A stretch of DNA of 7,508 nt. It comes from Clostridia bacterium. Its GTDB lineage: Bacteria; Bacillota; Clostridia; Christensenellales; Borkfalkiaceae. Positions 1-5,059 of the stretch are shown here, piece by piece (within the stretch, counting starts at the first letter, position 1; each line of letters begins with the position of its first letter). Under the pieces are notes generated by a model that ran no database searches, was not told the DNA's origin, and was given only the letters and a program-made list of their open reading frames with translations. A program made the translations under genes and the position numbers. Where the stretch lies: the NCBI GenBank assembly GCA_900767815.1, contig CAAGAM010000162.1:1-7508 (forward strand), read 5' to 3'.

Positions 1-247
1 ATAAACGGTCTTTTATTTGGGTTTGTTTAAGTTTTTGATGTCGTTTTGATAAAAGACTTCATCGCTGAGGTTATATAAAATAGTTGAGCTTTCGTTATTT
101 TCTTTTTTTTGCAATTAGGAACAGTAGCATGTTTTTTGATTTGCTTGTTTGTATCTGATTTTGAGGAAAAATGGATAACTGTGTTGTTGTTTGACTTGAC
201 ATTTATATGATATACCGAAACGAAACTCGTTAAAGCAACTAAACAAT
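1..247. other. AT-rich stretch with no supported gene
   Basis: No reading frame here has a credible start with a ribosome binding site. The longest suggestive piece is a minus-strand open stretch of about 33 codons at 13-114, ending at TAA (complement of 13-15). It has no ATG and no Shine-Dalgarno and could be the worn 3' end of a lost gene. A TTGACA at 196-201 and a TATGAT at 206-211 lie too close together to form one promoter. Confidence 0.4.
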
Positions 248-283
248 ATAAAGGGTCGTATGATGTCTCATGCGACCCTTTAT
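248..283. terminator. 16-bp stem-loop, possible terminator or small-RNA end
   Basis: Arms at 248-263 and 268-283 pair over 16 bp with one G-U wobble and a 4-base loop (TGTC). The core is AAAGGGTCG / CGACCCTTT. Neither side has a long U-tract: + continues CATAAAG and - continues ATTGTTTAG. It is therefore an imperfect intrinsic terminator on either strand. It separates the gene-free left end from the promoters of the metallopeptidase gene. Confidence 0.5.
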
Positions 284-343
284 CATAAAGTAAAACGAAT
301 TGATAACGATTGGTTAACTAAAGAATTTATAAACTTTATCTTT

Positions 344-370
344 TTGAAATTGTGCATCTTGTGCTATAAT
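344..370 (+). promoter_or_regulatory. Candidate extended -10 promoter (upstream of two)
   Basis: TTGAAA at 344-349 and TATAAT at 365-370 are spaced by 15 bp. The -10 is preceded by TGC, giving an extended -10 (TGcTATAAT) that can compensate for the short spacer. The same TTGAAA / TGcTATAAT pair recurs before the WYL gene with 17-bp spacing. It points toward the gene starting at 494. Confidence 0.45.
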
Positions 371-380
371 TTGGATTTGT

Positions 381-409
381 TTGACAAAATTTTTATATTT
401 GTGTATGAT
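381..409 (+). promoter_or_regulatory. Near-consensus sigma-A promoter for the metallopeptidase gene
   Basis: TTGACA at 381-386, a 17-bp spacer and TATGAT at 404-409 give a perfect -35, optimal spacing and a -10 with one mismatch. The expected start of transcription is near 416, leaving a leader of about 80 nt before the ATG at 494. It lies just downstream of the other promoter candidate, so the gene may have two stacked promoters. Confidence 0.7.
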
Positions 410-493
410 ATGATTGTAGTTGAAGTACCTTAAGAAAAGGACAACTAAAGAACACAGTTTTAAAATGATTTAAGTGGAAGATAAAATGAGTAT

Positions 494-1216
494 ATGTTCA
501 ATATAACAGAAATAAAAACATACATAAACAAAGCCGTTGACCGCTTTGAGAAAGTTTTCATAGGTTTTGAACTTCCTAAAATAGTAGTTGTTCCTGCATC
601 CAGAAGGCAAGCCGTTAGGAATAAAGTTTTGAGCGAATGTGGTCTTGAGTATAAAGAAGATTTATATGGCACGGATGCGGAAGTTATTGATGGTCCGTTG
701 GACAAACAGATTGTAATTTATCAATCAATAATGAAAAGCGAAAGGCAAGTTTGCCATGCGCTTTGGCATGAGTTTGGGCATATTGTGTTTGGAGATGAAA
801 AACAATATGGGATCGACCTTGCAGAAGACACGCCGATGCGCTCTGGTTATGCTGTGTTTAATGAATTTATCGCGGAATATATAGCCCACGTAGTGTCTGA
901 CGGAGAAGGATTTGGAATTTACAATCCTAATATGTATTTGCAGTTGGCTTTTCAAGAAGAGCGGACAATCAATCCTTATTGGTTGAGCAGATATATGGCA
1001 ATTATCTCTGGCGATTCAAATGTTTCCGATGAATGTGTTTCCGCAGGTGCAGAGTATGTAAAGCCTGTTGTTTGGAATTATTTGACAGAGATGTTCAAAA
1101 TGATAGATGAACAACTCAGGAAGGACAGTTTTTGGAAAGCAACTCCAACATTTATCGAGGAATTGGGTTTCCTTTACGACAATATGTTTTCTGCCATTTT
1201 TAGAGGATTGTACTAA
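494..1216 (+). CDS. ImmA/IrrE-like zinc metallopeptidase domain protein
   Basis: This 240-residue soluble protein carries a zincin motif H92-E93-F94-G95-H96 inside a hydrophobic helix (ALWHEFGHIVFGDE). A second helix about 30 residues later (NEFIAEYIAH, 123-132) offers Glu124 or Glu128 as third zinc ligand. This arrangement is that of the ImmA/IrrE (M78-like) group, whose known members cleave HTH repressors in mobile elements (ImmA on ImmR) or in DNA-damage control (IrrE/PprI on DdrO). The C-terminal half (about 150-240) is not recognised and makes the protein longer than a minimal ImmA. No HTH repressor gene is adjacent, so the target is unknown. The ATG is forced by an in-frame stop at 482-484. 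The nearest Shine-Dalgarno (GGAAG, 476-480) is 13 nt away and better placed for a seven-codon frame at 486-506 that overlaps the start. Two promoters precede it and a terminator follows. The motif is clear; the substrate is not. Confidence 0.75.
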   Translation: MFNITEIKTYINKAVDRFEKVFIGFELPKIVVVPASRRQAVRNKVLSECGLEYKEDLYGTDAEVIDGPLDKQIVIYQSIMKSERQVCHALWHEFGHIVFGDEKQYGIDLAEDTPMRSGYAVFNEFIAEYIAHVVSDGEGFGIYNPNMYLQLAFQEERTINPYWLSRYMAIISGDSNVSDECVSAGAEYVKPVVWNYLTEMFKMIDEQLRKDSFWKATPTFIEELGFLYDNMFSAIFRGLY

Positions 1217-1242
1217 CATATAAATAACAAGCCGTAAAGATT

Positions 1243-1272
1243 AAGGTCAAGGGATTCTTCCTTGACCTTTTT
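1243..1272 (+). terminator. Intrinsic terminator after the metallopeptidase gene
   Basis: AAGGTCAAGG (1243-1252) pairs perfectly with CCTTGACCTT (1260-1269) around a 7-base loop, and the T-run 1268-1272 completes an intrinsic terminator. It lies 27 nt past the stop codon. It also sits between convergent genes and may stop the minus-strand gene at 1320-1610, although its T-tract on that side is poor. Confidence 0.85.
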
Positions 1273-1319
1273 CGGTATAAAAAGAGAGGTTTAAGACACC
1301 TTTGAAAATATATATAAAA

Positions 1320-1610
1320 TTAGTTGTTGCAAATGTAATATTTGTTGTTCAGTGTAACTTTTGTGCCGACAATATCTGGTTTACCGGTAGCGTATGCACG
1401 AAGAATATATTTATCAGAAGGTGCTGCCAAAAGCGGAATGTTGCCTTCGGTAAATTGTGAATCATCCGATACTTCGAGGATTTTGAAACCTTTCTTTATA
1501 AGGTCTGCTGAGAATTGCCATTTTTTTTCAAAAAGTCCGAAAGAATCCATAATGATAGAAATATCTTTTTCGGTGTGATAGGCGGTAATGCGGTAATAGT
1601 TGTTTTCCAT
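1320..1610 (-). CDS. Small conserved hypothetical protein
   Basis: This 96-residue protein begins MENNYYRITAYHTEKD and is mixed alpha/beta in character. It has no signal peptide, membrane segment or catalytic motif that I can see. The start is well supported: read on the minus strand, AAAGGAGA lies 9 nt before the ATG. I believe similar short proteins with an N-terminal 'YYRITAYH' motif are common in Clostridia genomes, but I know of no function and assign none. It is the only convincing minus-strand gene in the window and converges on the metallopeptidase gene across the terminator at 1243-1272. A short hairpin (GCGG / CCGC, 1627-1639) lies directly upstream of its ribosome binding site. I found no clear promoter; the upstream DNA runs into the truncated gene at 1678, so this gene may itself border a rearrangement point. 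Confidence 0.8.
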   Translation of the reverse strand: MENNYYRITAYHTEKDISIIMDSFGLFEKKWQFSADLIKKGFKILEVSDDSQFTEGNIPLLAAPSDKYILRAYATGKPDIVGTKVTLNNKYYICNN

Positions 1611-1677
1611 AGTAAAAATCTCCTTTGCGGTTATGCCGCTAATTGTTTAGATTGCCGAAAATGCTTTATCGACCACA

Positions 1678-2139
1678 ATGTCTATTGGAGCTGGTATAAT
1701 TGGTGCTGTAATTTTGGCATACTTAATTGAATTATCAAACGAGTTGAAAGCTGACAAGGATAAAGTTGATAATTATAATCGTAGTATTCAAAATATTCAT
1801 CTTACGCTTTGGCAAGTTTTTATGTGTAGACCGCTATCTAATCTAAAGGAAAATTTACCTAACTTTAAACCATTTATAGATCAGCAAGCTGATTTGTATA
1901 TTTCTTATTATGAAATAGCAATTCGACAAATTGATACCCACATAGAGCAGTTTGGAAACTTAATTGATGAAAAAGTTTGTAACGATTTGTTTTTAGTTAA
2001 AGAACAGCTCATTAAATTTATTTCAGATATAAAAAACCCAATTGAATCTGATTATTTCTTGTCGTTAGATGGTCCAAAAGATTGGTTAAGAAATCATTGT
2101 ACCACCAAATGGCTGCATGATCAATGGCTTATTTATTAG
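1678..2139 (+). CDS. Membrane-anchored hypothetical protein, probably 5'-truncated
   Basis: The 153-residue frame opens with a hydrophobic, Gly/Ile-rich helix (residues 3-18, IGAGIIGAVILAYLIE) followed by a charged, probably alpha-helical cytosolic region with many Asn, Lys and Ile codons. It ends WLHDQWLIY. No family is recognised. The start is doubtful. There is no Shine-Dalgarno before ATG 1678, the reading frame opens only ten codons earlier (stop TAG at 1648-1650), and the residues just upstream (ENALSTT) read naturally into the membrane helix. A real N-terminus, perhaps with another membrane segment, may therefore be missing and replaced by the DNA leading the minus-strand gene. It is very AT-rich, like the rest of the left third. 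No promoter or terminator is evident. Without its own translation signal it may be a non-expressed remnant. Confidence 0.5.
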   Translation: MSIGAGIIGAVILAYLIELSNELKADKDKVDNYNRSIQNIHLTLWQVFMCRPLSNLKENLPNFKPFIDQQADLYISYYEIAIRQIDTHIEQFGNLIDEKVCNDLFLVKEQLIKFISDIKNPIESDYFLSLDGPKDWLRNHCTTKWLHDQWLIY

Positions 2140-2425
2140 TCTAACTACACTCAAAATACTTATAGATTGAAGGTATTGTGTTTTCATTATAGGTGTTCTA
2201 ACGAGGTTAGGCAAAGGCACGTTATTTTATAGTAAAAGAGAAAAAGAAGTTTTGCTTTGGCTCAAATATAAAGGTATGCGACTATGCATTGAAGAGCTAA
2301 TATTTTTATTTGAGAAAAAATTGCTCCTGCGCCGGAGCGTTTGAAAGCGGGTAATGAATAAGAGAGACCACGCGGGATAAATTGACAACATTAAAACACT
2401 TGTTAAAAACGAAGTCGGCAATTTT
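2140..2425. other. Stretch without an intact gene; decayed coding fragments suspected
   Basis: No complete gene is supported. One plus-strand frame stays open from about 2169 to 2344 (it includes LLWLKYKGMRLCIEEL) but has no ribosome binding site. A second frame at 2314-2361 reads EKIAPAPERLKAGNE then stops. A third starts at ATG 2354 and stops at TAA 2378-2380, directly in frame with the following gene. Short protein-like pieces in successive frames suggest a degenerated gene. A small hairpin GCTCC / GGAGC lies at 2323-2338. Confidence 0.35.
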
Positions 2426-2680
2426 TTGGATTATATCGAAAAACAAAATACAAACTTCTACAGCTACCGAGATTATGAACACGCATATGCAATGCTTCAA
2501 AATGACGAAAAGTTTAAACAGACAATTAAGTTTGCAATGATAACGCGTGTGGTTAATGCTACGAAGTTACAGAAAAAATTAAAAATAGGATGTAGTCGGG
2601 CTGAAAAATATGTTGAGACAATGCAAAATCTCGGTATTATTGGCAGAGACGAGTTCTATACATTGCGTACCGAAAGTTGA
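2426..2680 (+). CDS. Small winged-helix protein resembling the FtsK gamma domain, probably a fragment
   Basis: The frame gives 84 residues from TTG 2426. Its second half (about 29-76) matches the FtsK/SpoIIIE gamma winged helix by pattern: a leading helix (FKQTIKFAMI), then LQKKLKIGCSRAEKYVE, then MQNLGIIG, corresponding to the LQRRFRIGYNRAARLVD...MEE.GI.G signature. In FtsK this domain reads polar sequences such as KOPS; here there is no motor domain. The TTG has no Shine-Dalgarno. The same frame runs upstream through IDNIKTLVKNEVGNF to a TAA at 2378-2380, beyond which ATG 2354 continues in frame. One nonsense codon may thus have broken a protein of about 108 residues. The WYL promoter overlaps its stop codon. 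It could be a stand-alone DNA-binding protein or the tail of a decayed FtsK-like or plasmid protein. The domain call is moderate; expression is uncertain. Confidence 0.5.
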   Translation: MDYIEKQNTNFYSYRDYEHAYAMLQNDEKFKQTIKFAMITRVVNATKLQKKLKIGCSRAEKYVETMQNLGIIGRDEFYTLRTES

Positions 2681-2705
2681 AAAAATAAGATAAATATGCT
2701 ATAAT
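2677..2705 (+). promoter_or_regulatory. Sigma-A promoter of the WYL gene
   Basis: TTGAAA (2677-2682), a 17-bp spacer and TATAAT (2700-2705), with an upstream TGC giving an extended -10. Transcription should start near 2712, about 20 nt before the ATG, so the leader is short. The -35 overlaps the TGA stop of the preceding frame. Confidence 0.8.
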
Positions 2706-2731
2706 ATAAATAACCGAGAGAGGTAAGTGCT

Positions 2732-3709
2732 ATGGCAAACGAAGCGCATAAAATTAAATTGCTTGTTTTATGGGATATTCTCTGTAAAAACACAGATGAA
2801 AACCACGCGTTGAACACCGACGAAATATCCGAGCTTCTTGCCTTGCGTGGATTGAATGTGTCGCGTAAAATTCTCGTTCAGGATATAGCGACTTTGTGTG
2901 AAAACGGCTATGAGGTTCTTTCCTACAAGAAAAAATATAATTACTATTATGTGGTGAATCGGTCGCTTGAAACGGCAGAAGTGGTTATGCTTGCGGACGT
3001 GATTAACGCCTCAAAACTCCCCGTGGCGCAAAAGAAAGCACTTGCACAAAGACTTGCGGAAACGCTTTGCTCACATCAAGCGGAGAACATTTCAAAACAT
3101 ATCGTTTCTCTCGATAAAGGAAGAAAAGGGCATAGTTCATTTATCTACAACGTGGACGCAATAGACCGTGCTATCAACGACAACAAACAGATTTCGTTCC
3201 TTTACTTCGATTACGACGAAAAGCATAAAAAAGTTTATCGCAAAAACGGCAATCGCTATGTCGTAAACCCCGCCTTTATGGTATGGAATAAAGATAATTA
3301 TTATATGCTAAGTTTTTCAACCGGTCACGACAATGTGGTAACGTACCGCCTTGACAAAATGGACGCGGTAAAGGTGGAAGATACCGAGCGCGAACCACAC
3401 CTCGAATACGAAATTTTCAATACGGAAGAATATCGCAAGCAGGTGTTCTCTATGTTCGGCGGCGAAACGCAGAAAGTAACGCTTTTGTTCGAGCCGTGCA
3501 TACTGTCGGATATGTTCGACCGCTTTGGCGACGATATACGCATTAAGAAAGCGGACGACAACACTTTTTCCGTAGACGTAACGGTGCAGATTTCAAAAAC
3601 ATTCTTTGCGTGGATTGTAGGAACGCAAGGGAAAGTTAAGATTAAATCGCCACGGAAAGTGGTTGATGAATTTAATGAGTTCGTTGCGAAAATCAAGGAA
3701 GCATATTAA
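2732..3709 (+). CDS. WYL-domain transcriptional regulator
   Basis: This 325-residue protein has the standard WYL regulator order: an N-terminal winged helix (about 5-75, with LNTDEISELLALRG and SRKILVQDIATL as HTH-like segments), a WYL domain (about 138-215) and a C-terminal WCX-type extension (about 245-325). In the WYL core the segment DNYYMLSF (188-195) stands where W-Y-L normally occurs, and TYRLDKM (204-210) supplies the conserved arginine (R206). WYL domains bind nucleic-acid or nucleotide ligands and often control DNA-damage or phage-defence functions. The ligand here is unknown. The start is supported by AGAGG (2719-2723) 8 nt upstream, and the gene has its own promoter and a strong terminator, so it is a monocistron. 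The substitution of Trp and Leu by Tyr and Met in the namesake motif is tolerated within the family. It may regulate the lexA-side operon or targets outside the window. Confidence 0.9.
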   Translation: MANEAHKIKLLVLWDILCKNTDENHALNTDEISELLALRGLNVSRKILVQDIATLCENGYEVLSYKKKYNYYYVVNRSLETAEVVMLADVINASKLPVAQKKALAQRLAETLCSHQAENISKHIVSLDKGRKGHSSFIYNVDAIDRAINDNKQISFLYFDYDEKHKKVYRKNGNRYVVNPAFMVWNKDNYYMLSFSTGHDNVVTYRLDKMDAVKVEDTEREPHLEYEIFNTEEYRKQVFSMFGGETQKVTLLFEPCILSDMFDRFGDDIRIKKADDNTFSVDVTVQISKTFFAWIVGTQGKVKIKSPRKVVDEFNEFVAKIKEAY

Positions 3710-3725
3710 CTTCAACAAAAACTCA

Positions 3726-3759
3726 AATGCTCTTACTTCGGTAAGGGCATTATTTTTTT
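3726..3759 (+). terminator. Intrinsic terminator after the WYL gene
   Basis: AATGCTCTTAC (3726-3736) and GTAAGGGCATT (3741-3751) form an 11-bp stem with one wobble, closed by a stable TTCG tetraloop (3737-3740). A run of seven T follows at 3753-3759. It lies 17 nt past the WYL stop. Confidence 0.95.
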
Positions 3760-3786
3760 GCTAAAAAATAAAAAAATATCGCTCAC

Positions 3787-3802
3787 TTCCCAATATTGGG
3801 AA
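3787..3802. promoter_or_regulatory. 16-bp perfect palindrome, candidate operator
   Basis: TTCCCAATATTGGGAA is perfectly self-complementary, has no loop and lacks a T-tract, so it reads as a dimeric protein-binding site rather than a terminator. It sits 8 bp upstream of the -35 of the lexA promoter, just after the WYL terminator. The binding protein is unknown; LexA, the WYL protein or an activator are candidates. Confidence 0.55.
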
Positions 3803-3810
3803 ATGAAAAT

Positions 3811-3839
3811 TTGCAAAGCCCGAAAAAATATGATATACT
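3811..3839 (+). promoter_or_regulatory. Promoter of the lexA gene
   Basis: TTGCAA (3811-3816), a 17-bp spacer and TATACT (3834-3839), with TGA in front of the -10 (extended -10). The start would be near 3846. Palindromes flank it at 3787-3802 and 3856-3872, which suggests a regulated promoter. Confidence 0.7.
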
Positions 3840-3855
3840 ACGCTCACAACCTAAA

Positions 3856-3872
3856 TTGAACGCAATGTTCAA
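3856..3872. promoter_or_regulatory. Inverted repeat TTGAAC-N5-GTTCAA, candidate LexA autoregulatory operator
   Basis: TTGAAC (3856-3861) and GTTCAA (3867-3872) flank GCAAT. The half-site GAAC/GTTC is that of Bacillus-type LexA boxes, but those have four central bases and this has five. Its place about 10-27 bp into the transcript is where a repressor would block elongation or initiation. It may be a variant SOS box suited to this LexA. Confidence 0.5.
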
Positions 3873-3900
3873 CATAATTAGAAAAACGGAGGTGAGAGAA

Positions 3901-4500
3901 ATGCGGACGCTGAATCAGACAACTTTGGCGAATATGCAGGAGTACATAATCGCCTTTCAGAAGAAGAACGGCAGATCTCCGAGTTACAGACAGGTACAAA
4001 AGGCAATGAATATGAGTTCGCTGAATCTTGTGCAAAGGTACGTTCTCGCTCTCGAAAGGGATGGCAGAATAGAAAGAACAAGGTTGGGGAGCATTGATAT
4101 GCTGCCGAAGCTCCGACCGAGCGGAGTGGCAATCACGCCTATCGTCGGTTCTATCGCGTGCGGACAACCTGTTGACGCGGTGGAGCAGATAGAAGAAAGC
4201 GTTACGCTCCCGCGAGCGATTTTCGGCGGTGGGGACTTGTTTATTCTTCATACGCACGGCGACAGTATGATAGACATCGGAATCAAGCACGGCGATCTCG
4301 TCGTAATCAGAAAGCAGAACACGGCAGAGAACGGCGATATAATAGTCGCTATGATGAATGGCGAAACAACGCTGAAACGTTTTTATAAAAGGAACGGGAA
4401 AGTGGTACTTCATCCAGAAAATAAAGAGATGAAAGATATAATCGTCAAAGACTGTGAGATACAGGGCGTTTTGGTAAGCTGTATCCACATATATAATTAA
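3901..4500 (+). CDS. lexA: LexA-family SOS repressor / S24 self-cleaving regulator
   Basis: The 199-residue protein has the full LexA layout. The N-terminal winged helix (1-66) includes GRSPSYRQVQKAMNMSS and the recognition segment NLVQRYVLALERDGRI. The S24 domain (about 78-199) contains the cleavage region PIVGSIACGQP, nucleophile Ser122 in HGDSMIDIGI, and Lys159 in TTLKRFYK. LexA represses SOS genes until RecA-stimulated self-cleavage. The scissile bond should be Cys87-Gly88 rather than the usual Ala-Gly; Cys-Gly is the bond used in UmuD. The start is set by GGAGGTG (3888-3894), 6 nt before ATG; the in-frame ATG at 3796 lies inside the upstream palindrome and is rejected. It has its own promoter, and no real terminator separates it from the com-like gene. 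It could be an element-borne LexA-like repressor rather than the chromosomal SOS regulator. Confidence 0.9.
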   Translation: MRTLNQTTLANMQEYIIAFQKKNGRSPSYRQVQKAMNMSSLNLVQRYVLALERDGRIERTRLGSIDMLPKLRPSGVAITPIVGSIACGQPVDAVEQIEESVTLPRAIFGGGDLFILHTHGDSMIDIGIKHGDLVVIRKQNTAENGDIIVAMMNGETTLKRFYKRNGKVVLHPENKEMKDIIVKDCEIQGVLVSCIHIYN

Positions 4501-4511
4501 ATCGGTATCAC

Positions 4512-4532
4512 GCGTTTTTGCCCCGAAAACGC
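4512..4532 (+). other. Short stem-loop after lexA
   Basis: GCGTTTT (4512-4518) pairs with AAAACGC (4526-4532) around TGCCCCG, 11 nt past the lexA stop. No T-tract follows, so it is not a normal terminator. It may protect the 3' end of the lexA message or act as a pause site before the structured leader at 4546-4623. Confidence 0.45.
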
Positions 4533-4545
4533 AGAGATATATAAA

Positions 4546-4623
4546 TTACAAACGGTGTTCGACTGTTGTATAGGAGTTTCCCGACCATACATTGGCAGTC
4601 GAATAAATACAAACCGTTTGTAA
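4546..4623 (+). promoter_or_regulatory. Two-tier inverted repeat, structured leader of the com-like gene
   Basis: The outer arms TTACAAACGGT (4546-4556) and ACCGTTTGTAA (4613-4623) pair perfectly over 11 bp. The inner arms TTCGACTG (4558-4565) and CAGTCGAA (4596-4603) pair perfectly over 8 bp. Between them lie a one-base bulge on the left and a nine-base bulge on the right. A third small stem, TGTAT (4567-4571) with ATACA (4587-4591), can form inside. The element ends 9 nt before the ribosome binding site of the com-like gene. It could be a cis-regulatory RNA, a protein-binding site in RNA, or a DNA-level site. I do not recognise it as a known riboswitch. Confidence 0.6.
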
Positions 4624-4650
4624 CATTGGGAGAAAGGAGGTTGTTATTAT

Positions 4651-4839
4651 ATGAAATACGCTGTATGCACGAAATGCGGACGTCGGTTATTCAAAGGCGA
4701 AGCAGGAACGCAGGTAGAGATGGAATGTCCGAAATGCGGCAAGTTTATATCGGTCGTCATTGACGCGGATAATCTGAAAGTAAGCGACAAGCCGCTTAAC
4801 ATAGAGGACAAACCATTGCAGGCACAAGCCAACGCATAA
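4651..4839 (+). CDS. Com-like zinc-ribbon protein
   Basis: This 62-residue protein has two CxxC knuckles, C6-x2-C9 (CTKCGRRLFK) and C26-x2-C29 (CPKCGKFISV), separated by 16 residues, and an acidic, unstructured tail. Length and pattern match the Com protein of phage Mu, also 62 residues, a zinc-binding RNA-binding factor that opens the mom mRNA for translation. Many Com-like proteins occur in prophages and conjugative elements without mom, and no mom-like gene is seen here. The ribosome binding site is strong: AAAGGAGG (4633-4640) 10 nt before ATG. A structured inverted repeat sits immediately upstream and a long non-coding, hairpin-rich stretch immediately downstream, both possible targets. 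It probably shares a transcript with lexA, 150 nt upstream. The zinc-ribbon fold is well supported; RNA binding is inferred from the family. Confidence 0.75.
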   Translation: MKYAVCTKCGRRLFKGEAGTQVEMECPKCGKFISVVIDADNLKVSDKPLNIEDKPLQAQANA

Positions 4840-4940
4840 GACAAATACAATCAATACAATTACATAAACACCGGGCATATCTTGCTTGACCGTGAGGTGT
4901 GCCGACGTTTGTTATGAGGCTGTACTCGGCTTAGAATCGT

Positions 4941-5004
4941 GAGGAGTCTGGCAAACAGTAAAATCCTGAAAGCAAAGGGTTTCTGTTTGTCAGGCTTCTT
5001 TTTT
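4941..5004 (+). terminator. Long terminator-type hairpin (first of two)
   Basis: Arms 4941-4958 and 4983-5000 pair over 18 bp with a few wobbles; the core is CTGGCAAACAG / CTGTTTGTCAG. After a two-base bulge (4959-4960) a further 7 bp follow (AAATCCT 4961-4967 with AGGGTTT 4976-4982), closed by an 8-base loop. A T-run at 4999-5004 follows. This length is unusual for a simple terminator. Confidence 0.75.
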
Positions 5005-5016
5005 GATGCCACATTT

Positions 5017-5059
5017 AGCCCGATTGCGAGGATTTTACACCTCGCAGTCGGGCTTTTTT
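5017..5059 (+). terminator. Strong intrinsic terminator (second of two)
   Basis: AGCCCGATTGCGAGG (5017-5031) pairs with CCTCGCAGTCGGGCT (5040-5054) over 15 bp with one wobble, with an 8-base loop. Six T follow at 5054-5059. It lies 70 nt before the ATG of the sigma-like gene, whose transcription must therefore start after it or be antiterminated. Confidence 0.9.

Noticed and set aside
13..114. Minus-strand open stretch reading like a protein C-terminus
   Set aside because: Only about 33 codons, no start with a ribosome binding site, bounded by a stop; kept only as a possible remnant.
2169..2344. Plus-strand open stretch containing LLWLKYKGMRLCIEEL
   Set aside because: No start codon near its beginning, no ribosome binding site and no recognised family; described as possible decayed coding DNA instead.
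3325..3696. Minus-strand frame of 123 codons opposite the WYL gene
   Set aside because: The WYL gene on the plus strand has promoter, ribosome binding site, domains and terminator; nothing supports the reverse frame.
3796..3900. N-terminal extension of LexA from ATG 3796
   Set aside because: It would place the start inside a palindrome and upstream of the promoter's -10, while ATG 3901 has an excellent Shine-Dalgarno and gives the normal LexA length.
3844..4488. Long open frame of 214 codons on the minus strand opposite lexA
   Set aside because: It lies wholly antisense to a clear LexA with intact catalytic residues, has no ribosome binding site, and its product looks like a shadow translation.
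4546..4623. Known riboswitch class or intrinsic terminator for the leader of the com-like gene
   Set aside because: I see no T-run after the stem and do not recognise a conserved aptamer core; left as an unassigned structured element.
4651..4839. Possibility that the small CxxC protein is a rubredoxin or ribosomal zinc protein
   Set aside because: Length, spacing of the two knuckles and the N-terminal sequence fit Com better, and the neighbours are mobile-element genes.
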